This document shows positions 1 through 6,429 of a stretch of DNA of 7,650 bases, in pieces (position 1 is the first letter of the stretch; each line of letters starts with the position of its first letter). The notes below the pieces were generated by a model. That model made no database searches, was not told the origin of the DNA, and saw only the letters and a list, made by a program, of their open reading frames with translations. The position numbers and the translations under genes were made by a program. The DNA is taken from contig QLUI01000078.1 in assembly GCA_018725345.1 (NCBI GenBank), positions 1 to 7,650 of the forward strand, in the 5' to 3' direction. The DNA is from Bacillota bacterium (lineage in GTDB: Bacteria > Bacillota > Dethiobacteria > Dethiobacterales > Dethiobacteraceae).

Positions 1-3
1 ATA

Positions 4-1410
4 TTATAAAATATATTTGCTTAAGTCTTTATTCTGGACAATATTATCAAGCTTAGCTTGCACATACTCAGCCGTGATTGGCACAAGCTGCGACGGCAGT
101 TCGGGAGCGCTAAATGACAATTCCTCCAACAGTTTCTCTAGAATTGTATGTAGACGCCTGGCACCGATGTTTTCCATCTCATTGTTTAGGGTGCAGGCTA
201 GCTTGGCAATTTCCAAAATGGCATCATCCCCAAACTCCACCGTCACCCCTTCTGTCTCTAGTAGTGCGGTGTACTGCTTGATTAACGCATTTGCCGGTTC
301 AGTCAGAATTTGCTTAAAATCTGTTTCCGTAAGGCTGTTTAATTCTACCCGGATAGGGAAGCGTCCCTGCAATTCAGGAATCAAGTCAGACGGCTTCGCC
401 ACATGAAAGGCTCCGGCAGCAATAAAAAGAATATAGTCTGTTTTTACAGCACCGTACTTGGTCGTCACCGTAGAACCTTCCACAATGGGCAGAATATCGC
501 GCTGAACCCCTTCCCGAGAGACATCAGGCCCACCACGATAATCCTTACCGGCTATCTTGTCGATTTCATCTAGAAAGATAATCCCTGACTGTTCAGCCCT
601 AGACACCGCTTCTGTAATAACCTCGTCCATATCAATCAGTTTCTGTGCTTCTTCCTGTAGAAGAAGCTTTCTCGCCTGCCGCACCGGCAGCCTACGCATT
701 TTTTTGCGTTTAGGTAAAAACTGTCCCATAATGTCCTGGAAATTAATCCCCATGTCTTCCATCCCGGAACCGGAAAACATTTCAATTAGCGGAGCCCTTT
801 CATCCACTTCCATTTCCACTGTTTCATCCTCCAGCAAGCCGCTTGCCAGCTGGTCTTTAAGCCGTTCCCTGGTAACGCGATAATCTTTAATCTTTTCGGT
901 AAACTCCGGCTCATCTTCTTCTGCCGTTTCACTTGCAGACGATGAAAAGAGAAGGCTAAGGGGATTATTTCCGCCTCTCTGCTTCTCCGGCTTGGGAGCC
1001 AAAAGTTCAAGCAACCTTTCTGCCGCCGGTGCCTGCGCCTGTTCTCCCACAACTTCCATTTTTTCTGTCTGCACAATACGGATGGACGTCTCAACCAAGT
1101 CACGAATCATTGTTTCCACATCACGGCCCACATAACCTACTTCGGTAAACTTGGTAGCTTCAATTTTTACGAATGGCGCGTTTACCAGCTTAGCCAACCT
1201 TCTGGCAATTTCCGTTTTCCCCACACCGGTAGGGCCAATCATAATAATATTTTTTGGAAAAACTTCGTCCCGGATATCAACCGGAAGAAGCTTGCGCCGA
1301 TAACGATTGCGCAGTGCCACCGCCACACATTTTTTGGCATCCATTTGTCCCACAATATATTTATCCAATTCAGCAACTATTTGTCGCGGTGTCCATTCTT
1401 CTCTGTTCAT
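4..1410 (-). CDS. hslU: ATP-dependent protease ATPase subunit HslU (ClpY)
   Basis: HslU is the AAA+ hexameric unfoldase that recognises substrates, unfolds them and feeds them to HslV. The 468-residue protein is complete. It shows TPRQIVAELDKYIVGQ (7-22), Walker A GPTGVGKT (59-66), the pore loop GYVG (92-95), an inserted I domain (about 110-245, acidic and low in complexity near 150-175), Walker B IIFLDEID (277-284), PDVSREGVQRD (295-305), the arginine finger Arg350 in ELQGRFPIRVEL, and sensor 2 in GARRLHT (416-422). It ends in DLSKYIL, the conserved C-terminal tail that inserts into HslV and activates it, so no truncation occurs at the window edge. The ATG at 1408-1410 follows AGGAGG at 4 nt. 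It is slightly longer than the 443-residue E. coli protein, mainly in the I domain. codY is the usual next gene in Bacilli, but it is outside the window. Confidence 0.98.
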   Translation of the reverse strand: MNREEWTPRQIVAELDKYIVGQMDAKKCVAVALRNRYRRKLLPVDIRDEVFPKNIIMIGPTGVGKTEIARRLAKLVNAPFVKIEATKFTEVGYVGRDVETMIRDLVETSIRIVQTEKMEVVGEQAQAPAAERLLELLAPKPEKQRGGNNPLSLLFSSSASETAEEDEPEFTEKIKDYRVTRERLKDQLASGLLEDETVEMEVDERAPLIEMFSGSGMEDMGINFQDIMGQFLPKRKKMRRLPVRQARKLLLQEEAQKLIDMDEVITEAVSRAEQSGIIFLDEIDKIAGKDYRGGPDVSREGVQRDILPIVEGSTVTTKYGAVKTDYILFIAAGAFHVAKPSDLIPELQGRFPIRVELNSLTETDFKQILTEPANALIKQYTALLETEGVTVEFGDDAILEIAKLACTLNNEMENIGARRLHTILEKLLEELSFSAPELPSQLVPITAEYVQAKLDNIVQNKDLSKYIL

Positions 1411-1427
1411 AATTCCTCCTCTGAGAG

Positions 1428-1958
1428 CTACAGTATTTCCAGAACTACCTTGTCATTGGTGTAAACACAGATTTCAGCAGCTATCAGGATAGCACTGCGG
1501 GCGATATCCCCTGCCTCCATGCCGGTAAAGCGATGAAGAGAGCGAGCTGCCGCCAGTGCATACGGGCCTCCGGAACCAATGGCAGTAACACCGTCATCTG
1601 GCTCAATTATCTCTCCGTTACCGGAGATAACCAGCAAACCAGCCGTATCACCTACCACCAGCAACGCCTCGAGCCGTCTCAGAACTCGATCGGTGCGCCA
1701 GTCCTTTGCCAATTCCACCGCAGCTCGGCGCAAATTTCCTTGGTATTTTTCCAGTTGTTGCTCGTATTTTTCAAACAGGGTAATGGAGTCAGCAACTGAG
1801 CCGGCAAACCCGGCCAAAATTTTACCCTGGTAGATTCGCCTTACTTTTACTGCATGATGCTTCATTATTGTATTGCCGCCGAGAGTAACTTGACCGTCAC
1901 CAGCCAGCGCACAACGACCGTCTTTTAAAACTGCGACAATAGTCGTTCCGTGAAACAT
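1428..1958 (-). CDS. hslV: ATP-dependent protease proteolytic subunit HslV (ClpQ)
   Basis: HslV is the peptidase of the HslVU (ClpQY) protease: two stacked hexameric rings capped by HslU, proteasome-like in fold. The product has 176 residues, the usual length. The N terminus MFHGTTIVAV carries a four-residue propeptide before the predicted nucleophile Thr5 (Thr1 of the mature enzyme). The family blocks AGDGQVTLG (19-27), KVRRIY with Lys38 (the counterpart of active-site Lys33 in E. coli), AGFAGSVADS (49-58), AAVELAKDWRTDRVLRRLEA (79-98), AIGSGGPYA (126-134) and ICVYTND (163-169) are all present. B. subtilis ClpQ uses an N-terminal serine, but no serine precedes Thr5 here, so the canonical threonine mechanism is expected. 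hslU begins 17 bp after the stop. Confidence 0.97.
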   Translation of the reverse strand: MFHGTTIVAVLKDGRCALAGDGQVTLGGNTIMKHHAVKVRRIYQGKILAGFAGSVADSITLFEKYEQQLEKYQGNLRRAAVELAKDWRTDRVLRRLEALLVVGDTAGLLVISGNGEIIEPDDGVTAIGSGGPYALAAARSLHRFTGMEAGDIARSAILIAAEICVYTNDKVVLEIL

Positions 1959-1965
1959 GCTATTT

Positions 1966-1971
1966 CTCCTT
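1966..1971 (-). promoter_or_regulatory. hslV ribosome binding site overlapping the xerC stop
   Basis: AAGGAG lies 7 nt before the ATG at 1956-1958. Its first two bases are also the last two of the xerC TAA stop (1970-1972). This decides the hslV start and suggests translational coupling with xerC. An in-frame TTG at 1994 inside xerC lacks support. Confidence 0.8.
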
Positions 1972-2863
1972 ACGCCCGGGGATGGGCCGCACAATATACT
2001 TCTTTAAGCTGATCCCGTGTGATATGGGTATAAATTTGAGTTGTGGATATATTCACATGCCCTAAAAATTCTTGAACAGCCCGTAAGTCAGCTCCCGCAT
2101 TGAGCAGATGAGTAGCAAAACTGTGGCGGATACTATGCGGACTAATTCCTTTAGTCAGGCTAACTTGGCGGATATATTTTTCTGTCAAGCGACGCACCCC
2201 CCGATCAGATAATCTTGTTCCATATTTGTTTAGCCAGAGCGCTTTCTCCCCGCCGCCGTCCTTATTCCGACGCAAAAGTTCCGGCCGGCCACCAAGAAGA
2301 TAAGCCTGTACAGAGCGGCGGGCAAAACTCCCTAAAGGCACCACCCGCTCGCGGCTACCTTTACCCATCACAATAAACTCACTCCGGCTCAGATCCATGG
2401 CATGAAGATCTAACGACACTAATTCACTCACTCGAATACCAGACGCATAAAGCGCTTCCAAGATAGCCACGTCCCGCAAACCTGCCGGCGTCAAAGTATC
2501 TGGCGCGTTCAAAAGCCTAAAAACTTCTTCAACAAAAAGGAATCGAGGCAACTTTTTGCCTAGGCGGGGAGTGGACACCATGTTCCATGACGTATCTGTT
2601 AAGTGACCTTCCCTGTTTAGGTAGCGCAGAAAGGAACGGATGGCCGAAAGTTTACGGGCAATGGTTCGACGCTCGTAATCATGCTGCTGCAGTAATGCCA
2701 AATAATGCCTGATTGCCAAATAATCCAGTTCTAATGAGACAGCTTCATCCTCCAGAAAGCTAAAAAACTGGGCAAGATCTTCGGCATAATTCCTGACAGT
2801 ATGTGGTGACGCATTTTTTTCTCCGGTTAGATAAGCAATGAACGCGCTCAGAAAATCAACCAT
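1970..2863 (-). CDS. xerC: Tyrosine recombinase XerC
   Basis: XerC acts with a partner recombinase at the dif site to resolve chromosome dimers before cell division. The 297-residue product has an N-terminal SAM-like core-binding domain (about 1-85, with SPHTVRNYAEDLAQFF) and a C-terminal catalytic domain (about 105-290). All six catalytic residues are visible: Arg144 in ASGIRVSEL, Lys168 in VMGKGSRER, His243 and Arg246 in SPHSIRHSFATHLL, His269 in FLGHVNISTTQIYTH, and the nucleophile Tyr278. I chose the ATG at 2861-2863, which gives the normal family length and has AAGGAG upstream. A TTG at 2930-2932 would add 23 unrelated residues, overlap trmFO and lack a ribosome binding site. The location between trmFO and hslV identifies the chromosomal XerC (CodV type) rather than a phage integrase. 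The TAA stop overlaps the hslV ribosome binding site. Confidence 0.95.
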   Translation of the reverse strand: MVDFLSAFIAYLTGEKNASPHTVRNYAEDLAQFFSFLEDEAVSLELDYLAIRHYLALLQQHDYERRTIARKLSAIRSFLRYLNREGHLTDTSWNMVSTPRLGKKLPRFLFVEEVFRLLNAPDTLTPAGLRDVAILEALYASGIRVSELVSLDLHAMDLSRSEFIVMGKGSRERVVPLGSFARRSVQAYLLGGRPELLRRNKDGGGEKALWLNKYGTRLSDRGVRRLTEKYIRQVSLTKGISPHSIRHSFATHLLNAGADLRAVQEFLGHVNISTTQIYTHITRDQLKEVYCAAHPRA

Positions 2864-2864
2864 T

Positions 2865-2882
2865 AAAGAAGCTTTCTCCTTT
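2865..2882 (-). promoter_or_regulatory. mRNA hairpin masking the xerC ribosome binding site
   Basis: Just before the xerC ATG the minus-strand RNA can form AAAGGAG-AAAG-CUUCUUU. This is a 7-bp stem with one G-U pair and a 4-nt loop, ending one base before the start codon. The left arm contains AAGGAG, the only good Shine-Dalgarno match for this start, and its distance to the ATG is rather long at 12 nt. The stem is mostly A-U and therefore weak. It may tune translation or be thermally labile; that role is inferred. Confidence 0.35.
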
Positions 2883-2919
2883 TCAAAAATAGTAACACAA
2901 GAATGTTTACTTATGCAAG

Positions 2920-4236
2920 TTAATTTTGCCAATTTTTACGCCATTCCACAATTCTCTCAAGTGCCCGCCGCGCCATCATCATTTTTCTTTCTCTCTTGGA
3001 CACAGCAGCATTTAGTGACGGGAAAATACCGAAAGTAACATTCATAGGCTGAAAGTTTGCTGGGTCGGCTGTGGTAATATAGCGGAGCAATGCGCCGTGC
3101 GCTGTTTCATGAGGCCATGTTAGTTGCTCAGCACCCACTAGCAGACGAGCTGCGTTTATACCAGCCACTAAACCCATGGCCGCTGACTCCACATATCCTT
3201 CCACACCGGTAATCTGACCTGCAAAATACAGCTTATTATTATTGATAAATTGTAAAGTTGGCAGTAACATTCTAGGTGAATTTATATAAGTATTGCGGTG
3301 CACTACTCCAAAGCGGGCAAACTCAGCTTGTTCAAGTCCGGGAATCAGGCGAAAGACACGGCGCTGCTCAGGCCAACGGAGACGCGTCTGAAAACCTACC
3401 ATATTGTAGAGAGTAGCTGCAGCATCATCCTGCCTTAATTGAACTACCGCATAAGGCTGACGTCCTGTCCTAGGATCAGTTAAACCCACTGGTTTCATTG
3501 GTCCAAACAACAATGTCTCATATCCGCGTGAAGCCATCACTTCCACCGGCATACAGCCCTCAAAATACTTGGGCTGTTCTTCAATGAGGTGTCCCAAGCT
3601 AACTTCAGCAGAAGTAAGCGCTAAGTAAAACACTCTGTATTCATCCTGACTCAGCGGACAGTTAAGATAATCCGCCGTCCCCTTCCCGTAGCGGGAGGCC
3701 CGAAACGCTTTAGCTTCGTCTATCGATTCCGCAATGACAATGGGCGCGGCAGCATCATAAAAATAAAGTGATTCTTCCCCGGTTAGTCTACCAATTTTTT
3801 CAGCGAGCGCTGCTGAAGTAAGTGGACCGGTAGCCAAAATCACAGGTCCATTTATCGTGTCGGGAAGATCCCTCACCTCACACTCCACACAAGTCACGTT
3901 CGGCAAACTTTTAATTACTGCGGTTACGCTGCGAGCAAAGCCTTCCCGATCCACTGCTAATGCGCCGCCAGCCGGCAGAGCATGTTTATCAGCTTGCGCC
4001 ATAATCAGAGAATCAAATTGCCGCATCTCTTCTTTGAGTAAGCCCACAGCATTTTCCAGAGAAGCAGCCCGCAGTGAGTTGCTGCATACCAGTTCTGCCA
4101 AGTAAGGACTCTGATGCGCCGGTGTCATTTGCGACGGCCGCATTTCATACAGCTTCACATTGGCTCCTGACTTGGCGGCCTGCCAAACAGCCTCAGCACC
4201 CGCCAGCCCTCCGCCAACCACAGTAATTTCAGCCAA
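2920..4236 (-). CDS. trmFO: tRNA (uracil-54-C5)-methyltransferase, folate/FAD-dependent
   Basis: TrmFO makes 5-methyluridine at position 54 in the T-loop of tRNA, using methylene-tetrahydrofolate as the carbon donor and FADH2 as reductant. From the chosen TTG start the protein has 438 residues, close to the usual 435-440. The N-terminal Rossmann motif VVGGGLAGAEAVWQ (6-19) binds FAD. The two family cysteines are present: Cys51 in ELVCSNSLR and Cys228 in FEGCMPVEVMA, matching Cys53 and Cys226 of the Bacillus subtilis enzyme. Other conserved blocks are LYFYDAAAPIV (157-167), MKPVGL (247-252), VVQLRQDDAA (264-273) and FAGQITGVEGYVESAA (338-353). A GTG start at 4278 would give 452 residues. xerC follows after a 56-bp gap. 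Identity is secure; the exact start is not. Confidence 0.95.
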   Translation of the reverse strand: MAEITVVGGGLAGAEAVWQAAKSGANVKLYEMRPSQMTPAHQSPYLAELVCSNSLRAASLENAVGLLKEEMRQFDSLIMAQADKHALPAGGALAVDREGFARSVTAVIKSLPNVTCVECEVRDLPDTINGPVILATGPLTSAALAEKIGRLTGEESLYFYDAAAPIVIAESIDEAKAFRASRYGKGTADYLNCPLSQDEYRVFYLALTSAEVSLGHLIEEQPKYFEGCMPVEVMASRGYETLLFGPMKPVGLTDPRTGRQPYAVVQLRQDDAAATLYNMVGFQTRLRWPEQRRVFRLIPGLEQAEFARFGVVHRNTYINSPRMLLPTLQFINNNKLYFAGQITGVEGYVESAAMGLVAGINAARLLVGAEQLTWPHETAHGALLRYITTADPANFQPMNVTFGIFPSLNAAVSKRERKMMMARRALERIVEWRKNWQN

Positions 4237-4243
4237 TTTTTCC

Positions 4244-4249
4244 CCTCCC
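4244..4249 (-). promoter_or_regulatory. Ribosome binding site deciding the trmFO TTG start
   Basis: GGGAGG sits 7 nt upstream of the TTG codon at 4234-4236, an ideal spacing. Starting there places the FAD-binding GxGxxG loop at residues 8-13, as in characterised TrmFO proteins. A second candidate start, GTG at 4278, has GAGGAG at 4289-4294 with a 10-nt spacing, but it would add 14 mostly charged residues that are not part of the family core. Confidence 0.6.
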
Positions 4250-4287
4250 GTCCTTCTCTTTTCTCGTCTTTCCGGCACCTGTTTTCT

Positions 4288-4306
4288 TCTCCTCTTTTTA
4301 AGGAGA
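4288..4306 (-). promoter_or_regulatory. mRNA hairpin spanning topA stop and masking the upstream trmFO ribosome binding site
   Basis: The minus-strand RNA can fold as UCUCCUU-AAAAA-GAGGAGA. This gives seven base pairs (six Watson-Crick and one G-U) around a 5-nt loop. The left arm holds the last two codons of topA and the first base of its UAA stop; the remaining two stop-codon bases are in the loop. The right arm holds the GAGGAG (4289-4294) that would serve the GTG start at 4278. A ribosome finishing topA would melt this stem. There is no T-run after the stem, so it does not look like a terminator. Pairing is seen in the sequence; the function is inferred. Confidence 0.4.
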
Positions 4307-6367
4307 TGCTTCTTTTAATATTTTCCCGCACTCCTTATTTGCGCAAAGCAATGCTTTGCCTTTCAGTACGGTGAGATAGTCGCACTTTGGACATTTAGCT
4401 TTCTGCGGAACATCCCAAGTGGTAAAACTACATTCCGGATATCGGCTACAACCGTAAAACTTGCGTCGCCTTTTTGTTTTGCGCTCCACCAGCGGTTTAG
4501 CGCAGACAGGGCAGTTGACATCCAGCTCTTTAACAATTGGTTTTGCATAGCGGCATTCAGGAAAACCCGGACAAGCGAGAAATTTACCGTAGCGACCCAT
4601 TTTATAGACCAGAAACCGGCCGCAATTTGGACATTCCTGATCACTTTCTTCGGGGAGTATCACCACTTTTTCCATATATTCTTCTGCCAGTTGCAGGCTC
4701 TTGATAAAACTATCATAGAAGCTGCGGATGACTTCCGCCCACTCCAGGCCGCCTTCTGCTATTTGATCTAGTTTTTCTTCCATCTGAGCAGTAAAATCAA
4801 CCTCAAGCACATCGGGAAAAAATTCCAGCAATTGGCCCAGCACCACATGGCCCAGCTCAGTAGCATAAAACAGCTTGTTTTCACGGGTCACATAACCCCT
4901 GGTTTGCAACGTGTCAATAATAGGCGCGTATGTACTGGGTCGTCCGATTCCTTTCTCCTCCAGCGTCTTAACCAGCATTGCCTCACTAAAACGGGGCGGC
5001 GGCTGAGTAAAATGCTGCTGTGAATCTAACTGCAACAAAGAAAGTATCTCGCCTGCAACCAACTCCGGGAGAAGACCACCTTCTTCTTTTTCTTCCTCAT
5101 CCCTTCCCTCTGTGTACAGTTTCATAAATCCTTCAAACTTAATCTGCGAGCCAGTTGCGCGGAATTCATAACCGTCTGCCATAATTTTTGCAGCTACAGT
5201 ATCATAGACGGCAGGACTCATCTGGCTAGCTACCAAGCGTTCCCAAATCAGCTTATATAACCTATATTGGTCTCTGGACAAAAAAGACTTGACGCGCTCC
5301 GGCAAACGTAAAACCGCTGTGGGCCTGATTGCCTCGTGGGCTTCCTGCGCCCCTTTTTTTGCCGCATATAGCGGCGGCTTATCCGGTACAAACGAATTGC
5401 CGAATTCTGCGGCAAGATATGTACGCACCTCAGCCTGCGCCGTTTGTGAAATGCGAGTGGAGTCTGTGCGGATGTAAGTAATCAGACCGACAACGCCTTC
5501 TTGGCCTAAATCCAGCCCCTCATAAAGCTGCTGGGCGACAACCATGGTTTTGCGGGCTGTAAAACCAAGTTTACGGGAAGCCTCCTGCTGAAGACTGCTG
5601 GTAATAAATGGCGGTGCCGGTCGGCGCCGCCGCTCTTGCTTTTTTACATCTGCCACAACAAAATGTTTATTCTTTAAAGAACCCAGAAGATCATCTGCTT
5701 CCTGACGGTTTGTAGGCACATGCTTTTTCCCTTTTTTTCCATAGTACTTTGCAAGGAAAGCAACATCTTTAGAAGCCAGCTTGGCTTCTAAAGTCCAGTA
5801 CTCCTGCGGCTCAAACTTTTCAATTTCATTTTCGCGCTCCACAATCAGGCGAAGAGCCACAGACTGAACACGTCCGGCGGAAAGACCTTTCTTCACCTTT
5901 TTCCATAAGAGAGGCGAAATTTTATACCCAACCAACCTGTCAAGCACTCTCCGTGCCTGCTGAGCATTAACTCTGTGCAGATCAATCTGACGGGGATTTT
6001 TAAATGCTTCCTGCACAGCCTTTTCAGTAATTTCATTAAACTCAACTCGACAAGGCGTGTTTTCAGAAATACCCAATGCGCGTGCAAGGTGCCAGGAAAT
6101 TGCTTCACCTTCACGATCCGGGTCGGCAGCCAGAAATATCTTTTTTGCTTCTTTTGCGGTATTCTTTAGCTCTTTTAGCACATCGCCTTTACCGCGAATT
6201 GTAATGTACTTTGGTTCAAAATTGTGTTGCACATCAATGCCTAGCTGACTTTTGGGCAAATCAATCACATGCCCGAAGGAAGCTACAACTTTATACTTTC
6301 GCCCCAAATATTTTTTGATTGTTTTTGCTTTTGTCGGCGATTCTACCACCACAAGATAATCTGACAT
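4298..6367 (-). CDS. topA: DNA topoisomerase I (type IA)
   Basis: This enzyme relaxes negative supercoils by cutting one strand through a 5'-phosphotyrosine link and passing the other through. The 689-residue product is of normal length for Bacillota TopA. The TOPRIM domain has ESPTKAKTI (Glu9) and DPDREGE (82-88), which bind Mg2+. The active-site segment GLITYIRTDSTR carries the likely catalytic Tyr298 and Arg300. SAGRVQSVALR (163-173) and GIGRPSTYAPII (473-484) are further family signatures. The C-terminal tail has three tetracysteine zinc ribbons: Cys579/582/599/605, Cys619/622/640/646 and Cys659/662/675/680. The third has a different spacing between its cysteine pairs. The ATG follows GGGGGTG with a 6-nt gap. 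trmFO lies immediately downstream, as in Bacillus. Confidence 0.98.
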   Translation of the reverse strand: MSDYLVVVESPTKAKTIKKYLGRKYKVVASFGHVIDLPKSQLGIDVQHNFEPKYITIRGKGDVLKELKNTAKEAKKIFLAADPDREGEAISWHLARALGISENTPCRVEFNEITEKAVQEAFKNPRQIDLHRVNAQQARRVLDRLVGYKISPLLWKKVKKGLSAGRVQSVALRLIVERENEIEKFEPQEYWTLEAKLASKDVAFLAKYYGKKGKKHVPTNRQEADDLLGSLKNKHFVVADVKKQERRRRPAPPFITSSLQQEASRKLGFTARKTMVVAQQLYEGLDLGQEGVVGLITYIRTDSTRISQTAQAEVRTYLAAEFGNSFVPDKPPLYAAKKGAQEAHEAIRPTAVLRLPERVKSFLSRDQYRLYKLIWERLVASQMSPAVYDTVAAKIMADGYEFRATGSQIKFEGFMKLYTEGRDEEEKEEGGLLPELVAGEILSLLQLDSQQHFTQPPPRFSEAMLVKTLEEKGIGRPSTYAPIIDTLQTRGYVTRENKLFYATELGHVVLGQLLEFFPDVLEVDFTAQMEEKLDQIAEGGLEWAEVIRSFYDSFIKSLQLAEEYMEKVVILPEESDQECPNCGRFLVYKMGRYGKFLACPGFPECRYAKPIVKELDVNCPVCAKPLVERKTKRRRKFYGCSRYPECSFTTWDVPQKAKCPKCDYLTVLKGKALLCANKECGKILKEASP

Positions 6368-6399
6368 ACGGCACCCCCAGCTGCAGCACAGCGTTTCTA

Positions 6400-6405
6400 A
6401 TTATA
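6400..6405 (-). promoter_or_regulatory. Possible internal promoter (-10) for topA
   Basis: The 62-bp gap between dprA and topA contains a perfect TATAAT on the minus strand. A transcript starting about 7 nt downstream would have a leader of about 25-27 nt before the topA ATG, including its ribosome binding site. No convincing -35 hexamer lies at 16-18 bp, and there is no TGn extension, so the promoter would be weak or need an activator. No terminator-like hairpin with a T-run is present in the gap, so read-through from dprA is also expected. Confidence 0.4.
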
Positions 6406-6429
6406 CTACATTTACTAATTCACTATGGT

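Noticed and set aside
17..406. 129-codon plus-strand frame opposite hslU
   Set aside because: It is antisense to the conserved HslU C-terminal region, with no family resemblance and no convincing promoter.
676..708. GC-rich dyad CTGCCG-CAC-CGGCAG followed by seven T on the plus strand inside hslU, resembling an antisense terminator
   Set aside because: The T-run begins 8 nt after the stem instead of directly after it. The bases are explained by conserved HslU codons (KKMRRLPVRQA), and no plus-strand gene needs a terminator there.
1970..2863. Tyrosine recombinase as the integrase of a mobile element
   Set aside because: It lies in the conserved trmFO-xerC-hslV order, has XerC length and motifs, and has no tRNA, attachment repeats or phage genes nearby.
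2885..2919. Possible promoter in the trmFO-xerC gap (TTGCAT, 18 bp, TGT-TACTAT)
   Set aside because: The -35 matches only three of six positions and the -10 four of six. The TGn extension alone is not enough in such AT-rich sequence.
5351..5357. Homopolymer runs of seven T/A in topA, xerC and hslU as slippage or phase-variation sites
   Set aside because: All frames are intact and the runs encode conserved or lysine-rich segments. Runs of seven are common at this base composition.
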